The notes: a model not told the origin generated them from the sequence alone. 64,000 bases of DNA from Clusia tigrina (GCA_920105625.2 OV050030.1:323068531-323132530), one strand, 5' to 3'; numbered from the stretch's first letter, positions 32,901-46,176 are shown. Numbers and translations are program-made.

Positions 32901-34545
32901 TTCTGTGTTTTTGTTTGGAGCTTTGGGTTTATGTTTAAGTATTATTATGGCGGTTTTCCTCAATTGACATACATTTGCACATATCGGTCAATAATATCCG
33001 GTGGCAGATATTTAAGGATTGAATACGAGATTTCAACTTACCCTTAGACGAGGTAATGGCGGCATTAAACTCTATCTACTCTAATATCTGATTCTAAAAA
33101 TTCAACTGCGTGATCTATTGGATGGTTAAGCGGAAAGTTAATTCTAGTCTTTTCTGAATTGAACTTATTTGAAAAGTTCGAGTCCTTTGCTGGCTCTGTC
33201 CATTTGTGAGCAAAGAGATTGGAAATCTCATATGACTCAGATAATTTACTGCCATTATCTGTGTCCAATCAGAGAATATTGAAGACGGTGGAGTTTCCGT
33301 AAAGCTTGTTTACAGTATACCACAACTGCTTTATTGACGAGTTTCGTTGATTGTAGTTGTAAATTGTGTAAACGATTTACGTTTTACTTCTTGCATTCTC
33401 GCTTAAATAACGCGTTGGCCTTTTTATATATCATTCCATTAATAAAGATTGACCTTCTACTAAACTCTTTGAATCCTGACTGCTTTATTTTTCGAAATCT
33501 AGATAATTCCACGTTCCAGCAGTAAAGAGGGCTATGTTTGTGAATTTTTGTTTTATGTGTAATTGACTAATTTTCAGCTTGAATTAACTGTCTCTGAATA
33601 CCGCCGCTGATTTATTTATGTTTGTGGAGATACTGAATTTATCGAATATGCTAGAAAGGATTGTGTAGAACTCTTCCCAATTTTCCTTATTAGTATTGAA
33701 AAATGAAAACCTACTGCGGATTCCGTTTGTTGGATTGTTTTCGAAAAACGGCTTGGCAAATTGTATGTGGATGGGAAAGTGATCAGTGCCGCATAGCTAC
33801 AGGTCAACTTCCCATGAAAAGAATGCACGTAGATGTGTCGATAATAGTGAGAGGTTTAGGTGGATGACAGTGGAACGAGTTGAGACGTGAGTTGGTGAGC
33901 CATCATTCAAAATAAAGTGCAAAATACAGTTTTCTATTCAATCCCTCGTCTAATTGGTGTTTGTTGATCCCCAGATAATGTTGTGGGCATTCAAGTCAAA
34001 TTAGCATCTCGACTATACCCACAAATAGGTTAAAATTCGTTCAGGGGATCAAATTCCCTTGGGTTAACATAAATGGACGAAACAACTAATTTTGTATCAG
34101 CTTTGGTGACAGCTGAGACTGCGCCAACGTTTGGTATTAGTTCATTATATTATACTATATACTCCTTTAACAGTATTTTACGTACGATGTAATGTGATTG
34201 TGATAGGGCATTAACCAAATTCTTTCAAACATTTTTTGGTTTGAGACTCATTTTTTGTAAGCACCAACAGGTTACCATCTCTAGTGAACCTAATTTTTTC
34301 GTTCGGAACCAAGCATATATTTTCTAGAGAGACTATTAATTGACCTGTCAGCGACATTGCTTTCGATTGCTACGAATTTGGGACCCTTTGTTTTTGTTTG
34401 GAGTATTCTATATCCAACATATGGAAAATCGTATGCGATATTGAGGTTAATACCAGTATTGTTCTTTTTACGTTTTTATGTGGGGGGTTTGTTGGAATTG
34501 TCACCTGGGTCTAGTAATGCAAAGAAGTCATTTGATTTTTAAATT
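32901..34545 (-). pseudogene. Endonuclease and ORF1-like remnants of the I-type LINE
   Basis: Weak but ordered scraps: HFSILIRKIGKS and an SDHFP-like TFPSTYNLPSRF near 33800-33700 (end of the endonuclease), IYVNPREFDPLNEF with a broken GDFNAH-like stretch near 34060-33980, and an ORF1-like piece near 34380-34170 (GPKFVAIESNVADRSIN ... IRFTRDGNLLVLT). The order ORF1, endonuclease, RT fits an I factor. No zinc knuckles are preserved. Confidence is limited by heavy decay. Confidence 0.5.
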
Positions 34546-35766
34546 TACTATAGATAACGAGTACGATATGAAAAGAGAGGGGAAAAACCACGTGTGTTTT
34601 AGTGGAAGTTGAACGCTACGTATTGGAATTGAGCACTCTCAGCAGATCTATACAATATCAGGCGATCGTTCGACTGTTCTGAGCGCGTGCAGGTTGTCGA
34701 CTGATATATATATATATAAACAGTATCATATAATTATAGATATAATATTTTTATACAAGACTAGGCTTCAAAGTACTTCAACTTGTAACTCTACAATGGT
34801 ACAGATACGCAATGTTTTAAACTTTGAAACCTTGAGATATTTCTGTAGATTATCAGTGTGCTGAAAATTACTGAACCAACCAAAAACTGCATGAGACGTA
34901 GAAAAAACTATGTTTTAATTTATTTCGGCATAGGGTTCAACAAATTAACGCACACAAATTTTACTTGTGTGATGCACATTATAACATGAAATTGAAAAAT
35001 ATCAATGCATATATTTAATAGACAATGATCCCGAAAGAAATATATTGGTTTCTTTTGTAACACCGATATTAATGCTGACCTGCTAACATTGTCCAAAATA
35101 CGTTAATAACAATATAGCAATTCTGAGTGAAACATATATTTATTTTGAGCAGGGTTTCTTGTTTCTGATTACAATTTGTTTTATTAAATATGATAAAGTT
35201 TTCTTAAAATACCAGTAAGTAGATAAACTCTGTATTTGCCTTTAAAATTTATGCAATATCTGGTGGAAACCAATATACCCAACGTTCTATAAGAAATTCA
35301 TATGCGTATTGTTTATATGTTTTTATATGTGTCAGCAAAAACTGCTGAAAACCCGTGGACTAGCTGTTCTCGCGAGTTTTGATGTCTGTCTCAGCGAGAA
35401 CGGGTGTAAACCTTTAGGCTCGCTGTTTTGTGCAGTTGTAAGAAGGATTCATTAGAGCTACTCAGGTCCTCAAGATAAGAATCCGATTCTGGGATTGATG
35501 TTGTTGACGAAAAACTATGGATGTCGGAAATTCTGCGGAGATAAGAACCTGACACTAATGCTGGTGTGACGCATGCAAAATAGTTTATAGTGCCCTTCTA
35601 TTGCAGTACATGCTGAAAGTTTTGTTGCTGTGACCGTGCATTTTGTTAGTATACTATTCATTATCTTATTGCACATGCCCTGAATTCAGTGTGCTCAACA
35701 AGAGAGAAAAACGATAACTTATATATGGGAATTTCCATAGTTACAGTCGCGACAGCTTTTCGCTTA
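34546..35766. other. Unassigned spacer before the Helitron
   Basis: No gene is visible. A perfect 8-base inverted repeat (GTTCTCGC at 35366, GCGAGAAC at 35394) could form a small hairpin but has no clear meaning. Confidence 0.3.
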
Positions 35767-36636
35767 TCTATACGAGTATATATAAAAATGAATGATTGTT
35801 TGTTAGTGACGCAAAGGCTCGAGAACGGCTGGACCAATCTTGATGGAATTTCAGAGGTTGTTCGTTGTGGATCTGGGAAGGGTAAGAAATAAAAAAACCT
35901 TATACTTTTGCCTGAAGAAAAGTCGGAAAATTTAAAAATTCCAAAAAGGAATTTTTTTCCATACAAAATTTTTTTTCTTTCAAATTTTTTTTCCAATTGT
36001 TTCTTGCAAATCTATTGATCTCAAAACATTCGGAAAAGTAGGAAAATTCGGAAAATTTGAAAAACCAAATCTCACTTTTTGTTCTCATTTTTTTCGTATG
36101 TGCGTGGTGTTGCACGCGCATATTTAGTTTCATATTGGTGTTGTAAGCACTGACTGATACTCCAATAACTCAACAGATGGAGCTGTAGACGCTTATTTAT
36201 TTTGACAGCTGCGTATATTGTTTGTTCTTTCTGATTTGTTTATTCGAACAGTGCGGACACGGTCAATTGACTTTCTGACATTTTTCCAAATTTTAATTGA
36301 TTTCTCGAGTTAAATTCATTACATTAAATTGTTAAATTGTTTACATATTTGATTTTAAATCTTTGGCTCATCATTTTTTGAGTGAAATTATTGACATTTC
36401 AAACAAAAAAAGTGAGTTCATTATTTTCGTTTGTTGGTGAATACCTAACCTCATTTCCATTGGAATTTATTTGTGTTATTTTTTCAGCTGATTTGTATAT
36501 TTTTTGAATTGTTCAATTTCGGTCGTTTGCTTTCTTTATTTCGGCTATTCAAAAGTTAAATTATTGAAAATTATTCCGTGAAAACTTTATGTGTGCTTCA
36601 TACAAAGTGATCAATTACAGATTGATATTTGTTACG

Positions 36637-38406
36637 ATGCCACAAAGAGGTCGCGCTAATATCGGCCTTCGTTCCCGACGTACAACGGACCAACGTAATT
36701 ATACAGCACGTCGTACGGAAGAGGAAAATGCTTCTGCAAGGGAATCTGGTTGAATCGGAATGATTGAACATCGTGCGCGACAAACACAAGAGGCTCACGA
36801 AGCTTACAATGAGCAACAACGATTGAGAAGAAGACAAGTTCGTGCTCAGGAAATTCATGAAGCAAGAGAACAACGTTTGGCTGCACACCGACAACGCCAG
36901 CAACAACAACGATTGCCTAATTTGAATATCGAACGTGCAGCCTTTCGATATGAGCCGGACATTGAATACGGTGCGCACGAACCAGATCGATTTGGTTCGA
37001 TGTCTGTCGTTTGCCCGCATTGCAATGCACTGAAATTTCCAAAAGAACCGGCCGGATTGTGTTGCGCAAGCGGAAAAGTGAAACTACCAGAGTTACTTCC
37101 TCCACCAGAGCCATTGCGGTCGTTGCTTTACGGTGAATCACCAAATTCGAATCATTTTTTACAAAATTCCAAGAAAATTCAACGATTGTTTTCAAATGAC
37201 GTCGTTTGGTGGGGAAATTGTGAATGAACATAATTACAATCCCACATTCAAGGTTAGTTCACCAACAATCTAACACTTATTATCTCGCCAATAAAATACA
37301 GAAATTAACATATTTGTCTGCAACTATACAGATTCACGGGCAAATTTATCATCTTGCTGTATCATTGTTGCCGTATCCTGATCAAGATCACAAATATATC
37401 CAAATATATTTCCTTGGAGATTCAAATGAAGAAGTGAATCGACGTTGTGCAATCTTCAATGCGACGAAGAGAGAAATTGTGCAGCAATTGCAAGAAATGT
37501 TGCATGAACACAACGAACTAATTCGATTATTCAAAACTTCGTTCGAAAGGATGCCATCTGATGATCACAGAATCGTCATAAAAGCGGACAAACGACCAGC
37601 AGGCACGCATGAACGGCAATATAATGCACCGACGGCCGATGAAATATCAATTGTTGTTGTTGGCGATAATTTAGAATCACGTGATATTGTTATTAAACGT
37701 CGAGCTGGAGATGCATTAGAGCGAATCAGTGAAACTCATCGATCGTATGACTCACTACAATATCCGCTTATGTTCTGCCGTGGTGAAGATGGATATCACT
37801 TGAGATACAAGCTGATCAATCCTGCCAATGGTTAGTAAAAGAAAAACAAACACTCTTGATTGTAACTTCATTTTTTGTTAACTTTTAGGTGTCGATACAA
37901 ATAAGAAGGTCAGTGCAATGAGCTTTTACGCGTATCGATTGATGATTCGCGAAGGAATTGACAACCATCTCTTGAGATATCGCCGAGTATTTCAACAGTA
38001 TGCAGTTGATGTGTACGTGACGATGGAGACAGCACGACTCAATTTTATTCCCTTCAATCAGACCAAGCTTCGATCTGAAGAGTATATTCACTTGCGAGAT
38101 GCGGTCAATAGCGATGAAGATGTGACAAACCTTGGCCGTCTCACGATTTTGCCATCAACATACATTGGCAGCCCAAGGCACATGCACGAGTACTTGCAGG
38201 ATGCGATGACATACGGTCGGAATTATGGACGGCCGGATTTGTTTGTTACATTCACTTGCAATCGAAAATGCCCACAGATAACGGAATTATTGAATCGCGG
38301 TCAATCAGCAAGCGATCGTCACGATGTCACAGCACGAGTTTTCAAACAACAGCTACGATATTTGAAGGACTGTTTTCGTGAAGCAACGTATATATGGTGC
38401 TGTTAG
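36637..38406 (+). pseudogene. Helitron RepHel, N-terminal and Rep parts (first half)
   Basis: The start MPQRGRANIGLRSRRT at 36637 is followed by one in-frame TGA near 36751, a coiled, Arg/Gln-rich stretch (RRRQVRAQEIHEAREQRL) and a CPHC-type cysteine pair (VVCPHCNALKFPKE) usual in Helitron proteins. A one-base shift lies near 37160. Two gaps look like introns with GT..AG ends, 37253-37331 (79 bases) and 37831-37888 (58 bases); removal of each keeps the frame. The Rep region follows (MSFYAYRLMIREG; HMHEYLQDAMTYGRNYGRPDLFVTFTCNRKCP). It ends at a shift near 38380. Confidence 0.82.
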
Positions 38407-41166
38407 ATGCTGGCTGTACTCTGTTCGGTGGCAAAAAAGAGGTTTGCCGCACGCACACATGATTACATTGAAGGACAAGATTACACCAGATCAAATTGAT
38501 GACATCATTTCTGCGGAAATTCCTGATCCAGAGATAGATCCAGAATTATACGAAGTGGTGAAAACCAATATGGTTCATGGACCTTGCGGACACTACAATC
38601 CCACTTCGGTTTGTATGTCTGACATTAAATGCACGAAACACCATCCACGTCCTTTTCGTTCGGAAACGCAAACTGGAAATGATGGATATCCACTCTATCG
38701 GCGTCGCTCATCAGACAACAATTGCATAACATTCAGGATTCAATTTAGAGGAGTGAATATCGAAGTTGACAACAAATGGATCGTACCATATTCGCCAATA
38801 TTGTCTATGACATTCAAAACTTATATCAATGTTGAGTATTGCAGTTCTGTGAAATCGATCAAAGGAATCGACATGGCGGGTATTGGCCTTGAACGAGATG
38901 AGATCAGCAAGTATCAAATGGGGCAATACGTGAACTGCAATGAAGCGCTTTGGAGAATATTTTCTTTTGCAATTCATGAGCGTATTCCGACTGTTGTGCA
39001 TCTCGCAGTTCATTTGGAGAATGGCCAAAGAGTGTATTTCAACCCAGAGAATGCAGTACAGCGAGCGGAAACACAACCAGCAACAATATTGACGAGTTTT
39101 TTCTCAACTTGCGCCAGTGATCCGTTTGCGAGAACATTGCTTTATTCGGAAATGCCTCGATATTATACATGGAATGCATCGTCGAAGAAATGGTTACGCA
39201 GAAAGCAGGGCCAACCAGTAGATGGACATCCAGGTGTGTTCTCAACTAATGCATTAGGACGAATTTACACAATCCACGCGAAAAACGACGATTGCTTCTA
39301 CCTTCGGTGGCTATTGATTAATGTACGCGGTTCAACTTCATATGAGTCATTGCGTACTGTGAATGGTACGGTGTGTGCAACTTTTCGAGAAGCATGCCAG
39401 CAATTACAATTGCTGGAACATGATAATCACTGGAATCAAACGATGGACGATGCGATAGCTACTTCGCATGCCACTGAAGTGCACACACTTTTCGCGATGA
39501 CCATTTCGACATGTCAGCCTTCAAATCCGCGTCAATTATGGTATACGTACAATAATTACATTTCCGAAGACATTTTACATCGTATTCGAGTGGCAACATG
39601 GAATTCAGAATTGCAAATGAACGATGAAATCTACAATGAAGCATTGGTGTTGATTGAAGATTTGTGTTTGTTTATGAGTGGCAAACTATTGACTGAAATT
39701 CATATGCAAGCGCCAAATCGTCAAATCAGAGATGTACTGAATCGTGAATTGGAACGTGAGCGTGCATACGACAGAATAACTTTGGAACAACAAGCACAAA
39801 GAAATGTTGCATTATTGAATGAGCAGCAAAAGAGTACGTATGATGAATTGATGAAGGCTGTCAATGATGGAAACGGTGGACTATTTTTTCTTGATGCGCC
39901 CGGCGGAACTGGGAAAACGTTCCAGATATCATTGATTTTGGCAACAATACGATCTCAAAATGGCATTGCGTTGGCTCTTGCATCTACTGGGATTGCTGCA
40001 ACTCTACTAGAAGGTGGAAGAACGGCACATTCGGTACTGAAGCTTCCGTTAAACATGCAATCAATGAAACACACATTTCAAAGCAATCAGCTATGGCAAA
40101 AGTGTTGAAGAATTGTAAACTGATAGTATGGGATGAGTACACAATGGCTCACAAACGGTCTCTAGAAGCACTTGACAGAACAATGAGAGATCTGCGGAAT
40201 AATAATCGTCGCTTTAGTGACGCAATGATATTGTTAGCAGACGATTTTCGACAAAGACTTCCTGTTATTCCGAAATCAAAAGCGGCGGATGAATTGAACG
40301 CATGTCTCAAGTCATCGTATTTGTCGCGGTACGTGAAAACCATTCGATTGACTATGAATATGCGAGTGTTCCTGCAACAAGATAGCACCGCAGAAGTTTT
40401 CTCTAAAGAACTGCTAAGAATTGGAAATGGGCAAATTCCGGTTGATACTTCCAGTGGTTTGATATCAATTCCACCTGCCATTTGTCAATTCACTTCAACG
40501 ATAGCTGAACTTATCATGAATGTTTATCCGAACATTGGCCAAAATTATCGTAACTATGATTGGTTGAGTGCACGCGCAATTTTAGCTGCCAAAAATACCG
40601 ATGTTAATGACTTAAACTGGACGATTCAAAGTCAAATTCCGGGAGATTTGCACTCATACAAATCGATTGATGGTGTTGAAAATGAAGACGAAGCCGTGAA
40701 TTATCCAGTGGAATTTCTAAATTCTTTGGATTTGCCTGGCATGCCGCCGCATCATTTGCGTCTCAAAGTTGGATCTGTAATTATTATGCTTCGCAATCTT
40801 CATGCGCCGAAACTGTGCAATGGAACCCGACTGATTGTGACGCAGCTATCGAATAATGTGATAGTTGCAAGAATTTTGAAAGGGACTTACAAGGGGGCAG
40901 AATGCTTGATTCCACGAATTCCTTTGAGTTCCAACGATTTGCCGTTTCAGTTCAAACGTATTCAGTTTCCAGTGAAACTTGCATTTGCGATGACAATCAA
41001 CAGGTCACAAGGACAGTCGCTGGAAGTGTGTGGCCTAAATCTGGAAATGCCATGTTTTTCACACGGCCAGCTATACGTGGCGTGTTCACGAGTTGGAAAA
41101 CCATCTACTCTGTACATTTACGCACCGGAACAGAAAACAAAAAATGTTGTTTATCAAGCTACATAA
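38378..41166 (+). pseudogene. Helitron RepHel, Rep catalytic and Pif1-like helicase parts (second half)
   Basis: The two-histidine Rep motif is present as KRGLPHAHMITL near 38440. Downstream, CSSVKSIK is joined directly to GIDMAGIGLERDE, so the segment that normally carries the catalytic tyrosines is missing (near 38855). The helicase begins near 39830 (LNEQQKSTYDELM) with Walker A APGGTGKTF near 39898, and Walker B IVWDEYTM near 40125 after a frame shift at about 40080. LLADDFRQRLPVIP near 40235 (Gly to Asp), LCNGTRLIV near 40815 and TINRSQGQSLEVCGL near 41000 follow, ending in LYVACSRVGKPSTLYIYAP at 41166. A wild protein would nick, unwind and roll-copy DNA; this copy cannot. Confidence 0.88.
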
Positions 41167-41214
41167 GTTTTCGCGACACCATAAAAAATTAAACGATATT
41201 TGAGGTTGTTTTCA

Positions 41215-41830
41215 TGTATTTCACAGCAAAACAATTAAAACATCAGAAAATATGCTTGCGATTTGCCCACCTTTCTTTTAAGAGTTCTGTTTTCTGCATT
41301 ATTTCTTTCTTATCGCAGTATAACACAGTCACTCCATTCTTCTTATTATCAACGAAGAGTTCCCTGCTCATCCTTTACTTGAGTGCGGTTTTCGCTTTTT
41401 GTGCATTGTTTCCAATGCACATTTATATTTGAATTATAATTCAGTGGCAATAAATCAAAAATTGTATCGCATTCTTTGCAATTATTTGCCATTCAAGCCT
41501 CATTTTTTGTGTCGCAACATACTTCTTTCATTAATTCTTTGGCAGTTCTTGGCACGGTAGGTAGTAGTTCTGAAACTGATTTGAGCAAAAAATCGAAATT
41601 GGCGTGGTATAGGCAGACGCACAAGTTTTCTGGAGTTTGTGAAATAAGGCGAACATACTCTGGTCGATGTTTGTAAAACACAGACTTTCCCATTTTAATT
41701 TGTTGATTTTCTTGCTTAAATAGTTGATAGCATTCTCCAACTGTCATAACTTCTTACTTCAGCTGCATTTGCACTCCTTTTATATTCTTTGTGTCCTTCC
41801 TTCCCGGCATTTGGTACATCTTCTCTTAAA
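41215..41830 (-). pseudogene. Remnant of an unidentified repeat-associated protein with a CVCxYHxNFDFLL motif
   Basis: Reading right to left from about 41820, one shifted frame gives MPGRKDTKNIKGVQMQLK, then MTVGECYQLFKQENQQIKMG, FYKHRPEYVRLISQTPENLC, VCLYHANFDFLLKSVSE (to 41493), and in further frames GNNAQKAKTALK and SRELFVDNKKNGVTVLYCDK (to about 41250). I recall similar uncharacterised proteins in repeat-rich insect genomes, with a metal-binding-like C-x-C-x2-H arrangement, but cannot name the family. It may be part of a DNA transposon. Frame breaks show decay. Confidence 0.5.
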
Positions 41831-42927
<1,097 letters not shown>

Positions 42928-43870
42928 TTGATGGCTCAGCTTCGTGGAGGTATTCCTAAAAGTTTGCTGCAATTTGCGTCACTATATGGAGAAGGCGTAG
43001 CTGATAATCGGTTTTTCGATACTCTTATAAGACCAGTACACCATATTCGGTCCCATGCCTCATGCTTTACCATGCATTTTTCGACATGCCATATATTTCG
43101 CGCTTTGTTGGTTACACTCTTCAGTTGTGAATTCCACGATAATATTTTATGAAGGATTACTCCAAAATATTTCACCTCATCCGAGAAGCGATTTCTTTCC
43201 CTCCAGGGAAGGCCATTTAAGATTTCTGTAATTGTCCTGGTGAATGTAATAAGTGCAATTTTCATTAGATTGTAGGATAGTCCCTTGTCCTTGCACCAAA
43301 TTTAAATCATTCTTTAGGCTTTTTGCATTTGAATCCGTTTTTGGAGTTGTTGTGAGTCAAAATAAGACTAATTGCGCAACTGATACAACTGAAGGTAAGC
43401 AAAGTAAGCAACACACAATTAGTTAGTACGATATAATTGTAGATAGTGTATAAGACAGAGTTTACTTAATAAAGATGTTGTTTGTTGTATCAACAAACAT
43501 TGTGGTGTAATTATTCGGGAGCTCAAAAAGCACTTCTGAAACGGTGAGTCGTTAGCAGCTCGGTAGTACCTGCGGCAATATCATAGGCGATTATGCACAA
43601 GACCCACTTTGCGGCTTAAGGATCCCAAAAGTGTCATCACAGCCTGTGTTGCATATGACAACATCATCGGCATAACCTAGGATTTTCTAACAGAGGATGT
43701 TCACCTTGGAAAGGAGTCCTTCCTTGGGGCAACCCAAGCCACTATTATAATATTCTGGTTTTGACCTTCTTTTACAAAGCTTATCACCGTAATTTCCAAT
43801 GTGTAATGCATCCACGAACTGGTCATTGGTCTTATATTTTTCTTAATCAATGCCGATTCAACTCTCCCTT
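42928..43870 (-). pseudogene. LOA/R1-like LINE reverse-transcriptase remnant, split by an insertion
   Basis: From right to left: DALHIGNYGDKLCKRR near 43840-43770, GLGCPKEGLLS (a decayed GCPQGG motif) near 43745-43710, then GYADDVVICNTGCDD with the catalytic YADD near 43685-43645. After a gap of about 280 bases, KIALITFTRTITEILNGLPW and SDEVKYFGVILHKILSWNSQ follow at 43265-43100, the region after the palm. The missing stretch between them coincides with the LTR-like segment at 43348-43495. Similar to the elements at 44.9-47.9 and 48.6-49.9 kb. Confidence 0.72.
43348..43495 (+). repeat. Candidate small LTR (148 bp), possibly copia-like
   Basis: The segment begins TGTTGTGAGTC and ends GTATCAACA, giving perfect 5-base inverted TGTTG/CAACA ends, with TATAAGACAG near 43450 and AATAAAG near 43468. 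It sits inside the LINE RT remnant. Either a solo LTR or a 5' LTR with some leader (43496-43600). No convincing target duplication or primer site. Confidence 0.4.
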
Positions 43871-44250
43871 AGGAGCGGTTGATACTAATGACCATTATTT
43901 GCTGTAACTTTTTCCTGTTAGGTGACAGTTGTCTGAAATTTTGAGTATATTAATTTCACTTCTTTAACCATTTATTCTATCAATTAAAATTTAGTAAATA
44001 ATCCATAATCCTGTTTTTATACATATACATTTTTGGAACTTATACATATTTCGAAATACTTTCTTGAATAAATTTTGAATTGAGTATTGTTTGTTTTTGT
44101 TTGTTTATAAAGTTAAGTACTGATTTCCTATATTTCAAAAACAATCTTACTTCTTATGTCAATTTGATTCACCGTACCTAATATCGTTAAAAAGACACTG
44201 CGCCTAACGGAAGGTTAAAATCATAACGTAATTTGCTTACAAATGAAGCC
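43871..44250. other. Unassigned sequence
   Basis: No supported feature. Confidence 0.3.
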
Positions 44251-44560
44251 CAATCAATTATTTTTGTTACGGTCTTTGGCCGATCTTCTAACCCCCACAA
44301 CACAAGGAAGCATGATAGACATTTGCGGATGATACTGCCTCAAACCACGACGAAAAAATTGCGACAGGTACACTGCAAAGAATTTTAGAAAGTTACCTGA
44401 TATATTAAAATTTGAGCGAGCTTCTCCATGACCGCACCGAGGGTTAAATCAGGATTATCGCTTAGCTCTACAAGAACTTATTTGTCGACTATAATTCTTG
44501 GCAAACTTCTATTCATATTTACTTTATTGTTTCTCTCGAGAATATCCCTAATTATTTTAA
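44251..44560 (+). pseudogene. Scrap of a jockey-type LINE reverse transcriptase
   Basis: Near 44320-44395 the plus strand reads FADDTASNHDEKIATGTLQR, matching the catalytic FADD box and following region of jockey-clade RTs (FADDTA...DP..A...LQ..L). The flanking sequence to 44560 shows no further clear motifs. Too short to place in a subfamily. Confidence 0.5.
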
Positions 44561-44639
44561 ATTTTAATTGTTTTAATTTATTGACTTGTGATAGTGGAAC
44601 GCAATTCCACATTGGGGGTCGTACACCACCGTATTACCC

Positions 44640-44822
<183 letters not shown>

Positions 44823-44904
44823 TCGTATATACGAGTATATAATGCAATGTAATGTAAAAGGGAGGTATATATAAAGTACTGCGACCTAAAAGATCTATTG
44901 TACA

Positions 44905-45238
44905 ACCCTCTGCTAATATACAATAACCCTATAGATACTCATCCAGCTTTGTTATTCTTAGAAATTCTAGGATATCAGCTGGCTCTAGCTTTGCTATTTC
45001 ATTACCTGGTATCAAATATGATCCCAGGCATTCTACTGTGCATCTGTGCTCCACAACTGCCTAATATGTACTCTGGCGACACGGTTTCCTCGTCGCAGAA
45101 TCTCGTCGCAATGAACTTGAGACGATTCCTAAGTTGCTTAGGTGTCCCTTGAGCTTACAGTGACCAGTCAAGAGCCCGGTCAGTATTCTTAAGCTGTTTT
45201 TGTGCAAGTCAATGCAAAATTTGCATCTTTTGCGGTTG
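44905..45238 (-). pseudogene. C-terminal end of the LOA-like LINE, cut off by the mariner
   Basis: Minus-strand frames give RILTGLLTGHCKLKGHLSNL near 45200-45140, a cysteine/histidine-poor decayed zinc region (RDSATRKPCRQS), and ECLGSYLIPGNEIAKLEPAD ILEFLRITKLD-like text near 45040-44935, matching the C-terminal tail pattern GH..L..HL..LG...C...C.AL...R...LG of these LINEs. It belongs with 46142-46983 on the other side of the mariner. Confidence 0.65.
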
Positions 45239-45240
45239 TA

Positions 45241-46176
45241 CGAGGTGTGATCAAAAGATAACCGTTATTTTCATCTTTTCGTGAGTTACGTATGTTCGAT
45301 GTTCGCATTTTTTTTTTATGTTGGTACACATGTCTGTTATATATGTTGGCAATACCAACCATTTTGGATTGTCAGTTTGTTTTTGACAGATAAAAAGTTT
45401 AGTCGTGTTTTGGTGTGCTCTTCGATTTTGTACTATTCGAAAAAATGGATCAAAGGAACTGTATTCAGTTTTGTGTACAAAATGAAATTAAATGCGCAAG
45501 GACATTTGAAATGTTGACTGTGGCCTTTGGCGAGTCTACTATGAGCAGAACACAAGTTCAATTGTGGTATAACCGGTTTAAGGAAGGCCGAGACGATGTC
45601 AATGACGATGCTCGTCCTGGTCGCCCGAGCACGTCAACAATCGATGAAAACATTGACGCAGTGAAGAAAATGAGTTTGGATAATCGTCGAATGACCATCA
45701 GAGAGGTTGCTGATGATGTTGGCATATCGTTCGGCTCATGCCAAGCAATTTTTACGGATGTTTTAGGCATGAAACGAAGATTGTTCCAAAATTGCTAAAT
45801 TTTGAGCAAAAACAACGCCGCATGGACATCGCTCAGGAGCTGTTTTTGGCCAAAAACAAAACCGTTATCATGCCTCAACCACCGTATTCACCGGACTTGG
45901 CCCCCGCTGACTTTTTCCTCTTTCCAAAACTGAAGACACCGATGAAAGGAAAGCGTTTTGCTACAATTGAGGAGATAAAAGAAAAATCGAAACAGGAGCT
46001 GTTGGCCATACCAAAAAAAGCGTTTCAGAAGTGTTTCGAGGATTGAAAAAAACGCTGGCATAACTGTATTATATCTGAGGAGAATTACTTTAAAGGGGAC
46101 AAGATAGTTGTTGATGAATAAATAAATACTTTATTTTTTGATCACACAATAACGGTTCTTTTTTGATCACACCTCG
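45241..46176 (+). mobile_element. Internally deleted mariner element, copy 2 (936 bp)
   Basis: Ends are CGAGGTGTGATCAAAAGATA at 45241 and its reverse complement near 46176, with TA at 45239-45240 and 46177-46178. It interrupts the LOA-like LINE. It shares the precise internal deletion of the copy at 12557-13502 and is about 97% like it by eye. Confidence 0.93.
45445..46046 (+). pseudogene. Deleted mariner transposase, copy 2
   Basis: It starts MDQRNCIQFCVQNEIKCART. The DNA-binding half is as in copy 1 (QVQLWYNRFKEGRDDVNDDA; MTIREVADDVGISFGSCQ). About ten bases are lost after LGMKR near 45772, shifting the frame into KIVPKLLNFEQKQRRMDIAQ at 45780-45838. The shared deletion then leads to LAKNKTVIMPQPPYSPDLAP and ADFFLFPKLKTPMKGKRFAT. 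The tail is open to 46046, so copy 2 is intact where copy 1 is shifted, and the reverse. The first two catalytic Asp motifs are missing. Confidence 0.9.

Larger units (their letters stand above)
30830..34545 (-). mobile_element. I-clade LINE, minus strand, with (TAA)n tail
   Basis: The minus-strand 3' end is a run of TAA triplets (30832-30852 on the plus strand as ATT), the tail typical of I factors. Moving right, the element shows a 3' untranslated region, RNase H, reverse transcriptase, endonuclease scraps and an ORF1-like piece near 34100-34540. About 3.7 kb, against roughly 5.4 kb for an intact I factor. All parts are broken by stops and shifts. Confidence 0.8.
35767..41166 (+). mobile_element. 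Helitron rolling-circle transposon (5' end clear, 3' end not found)
   Basis: The left end TCTATACGAGTATATATAAA follows an A and is succeeded by GAATGATTGTTTGTTAGTGACG and GGCTCGAGAACGGCTGGACC, which matches the 5' ends of insect Helitrons that begin TC and insert between A and T. The interior codes for the Rep-helicase protein. I could not find a CTRR end with its hairpin after 41166, so the right terminus is truncated or lost to the sequence at 41.2 kb. Confidence 0.85.

Noticed and set aside
34357..34542. Plus-strand hydrophobic 61-codon frame as a membrane peptide
   Set aside because: It is antisense to the ORF1-like remnant of the I-type LINE, and the hydrophobicity comes from T-rich complement.
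35366..35401. Inverted repeat GTTCTCGC/GCGAGAAC as a terminator or element end
   Set aside because: Only 8 bases, no adjacent gene or TIR partner; likely chance.
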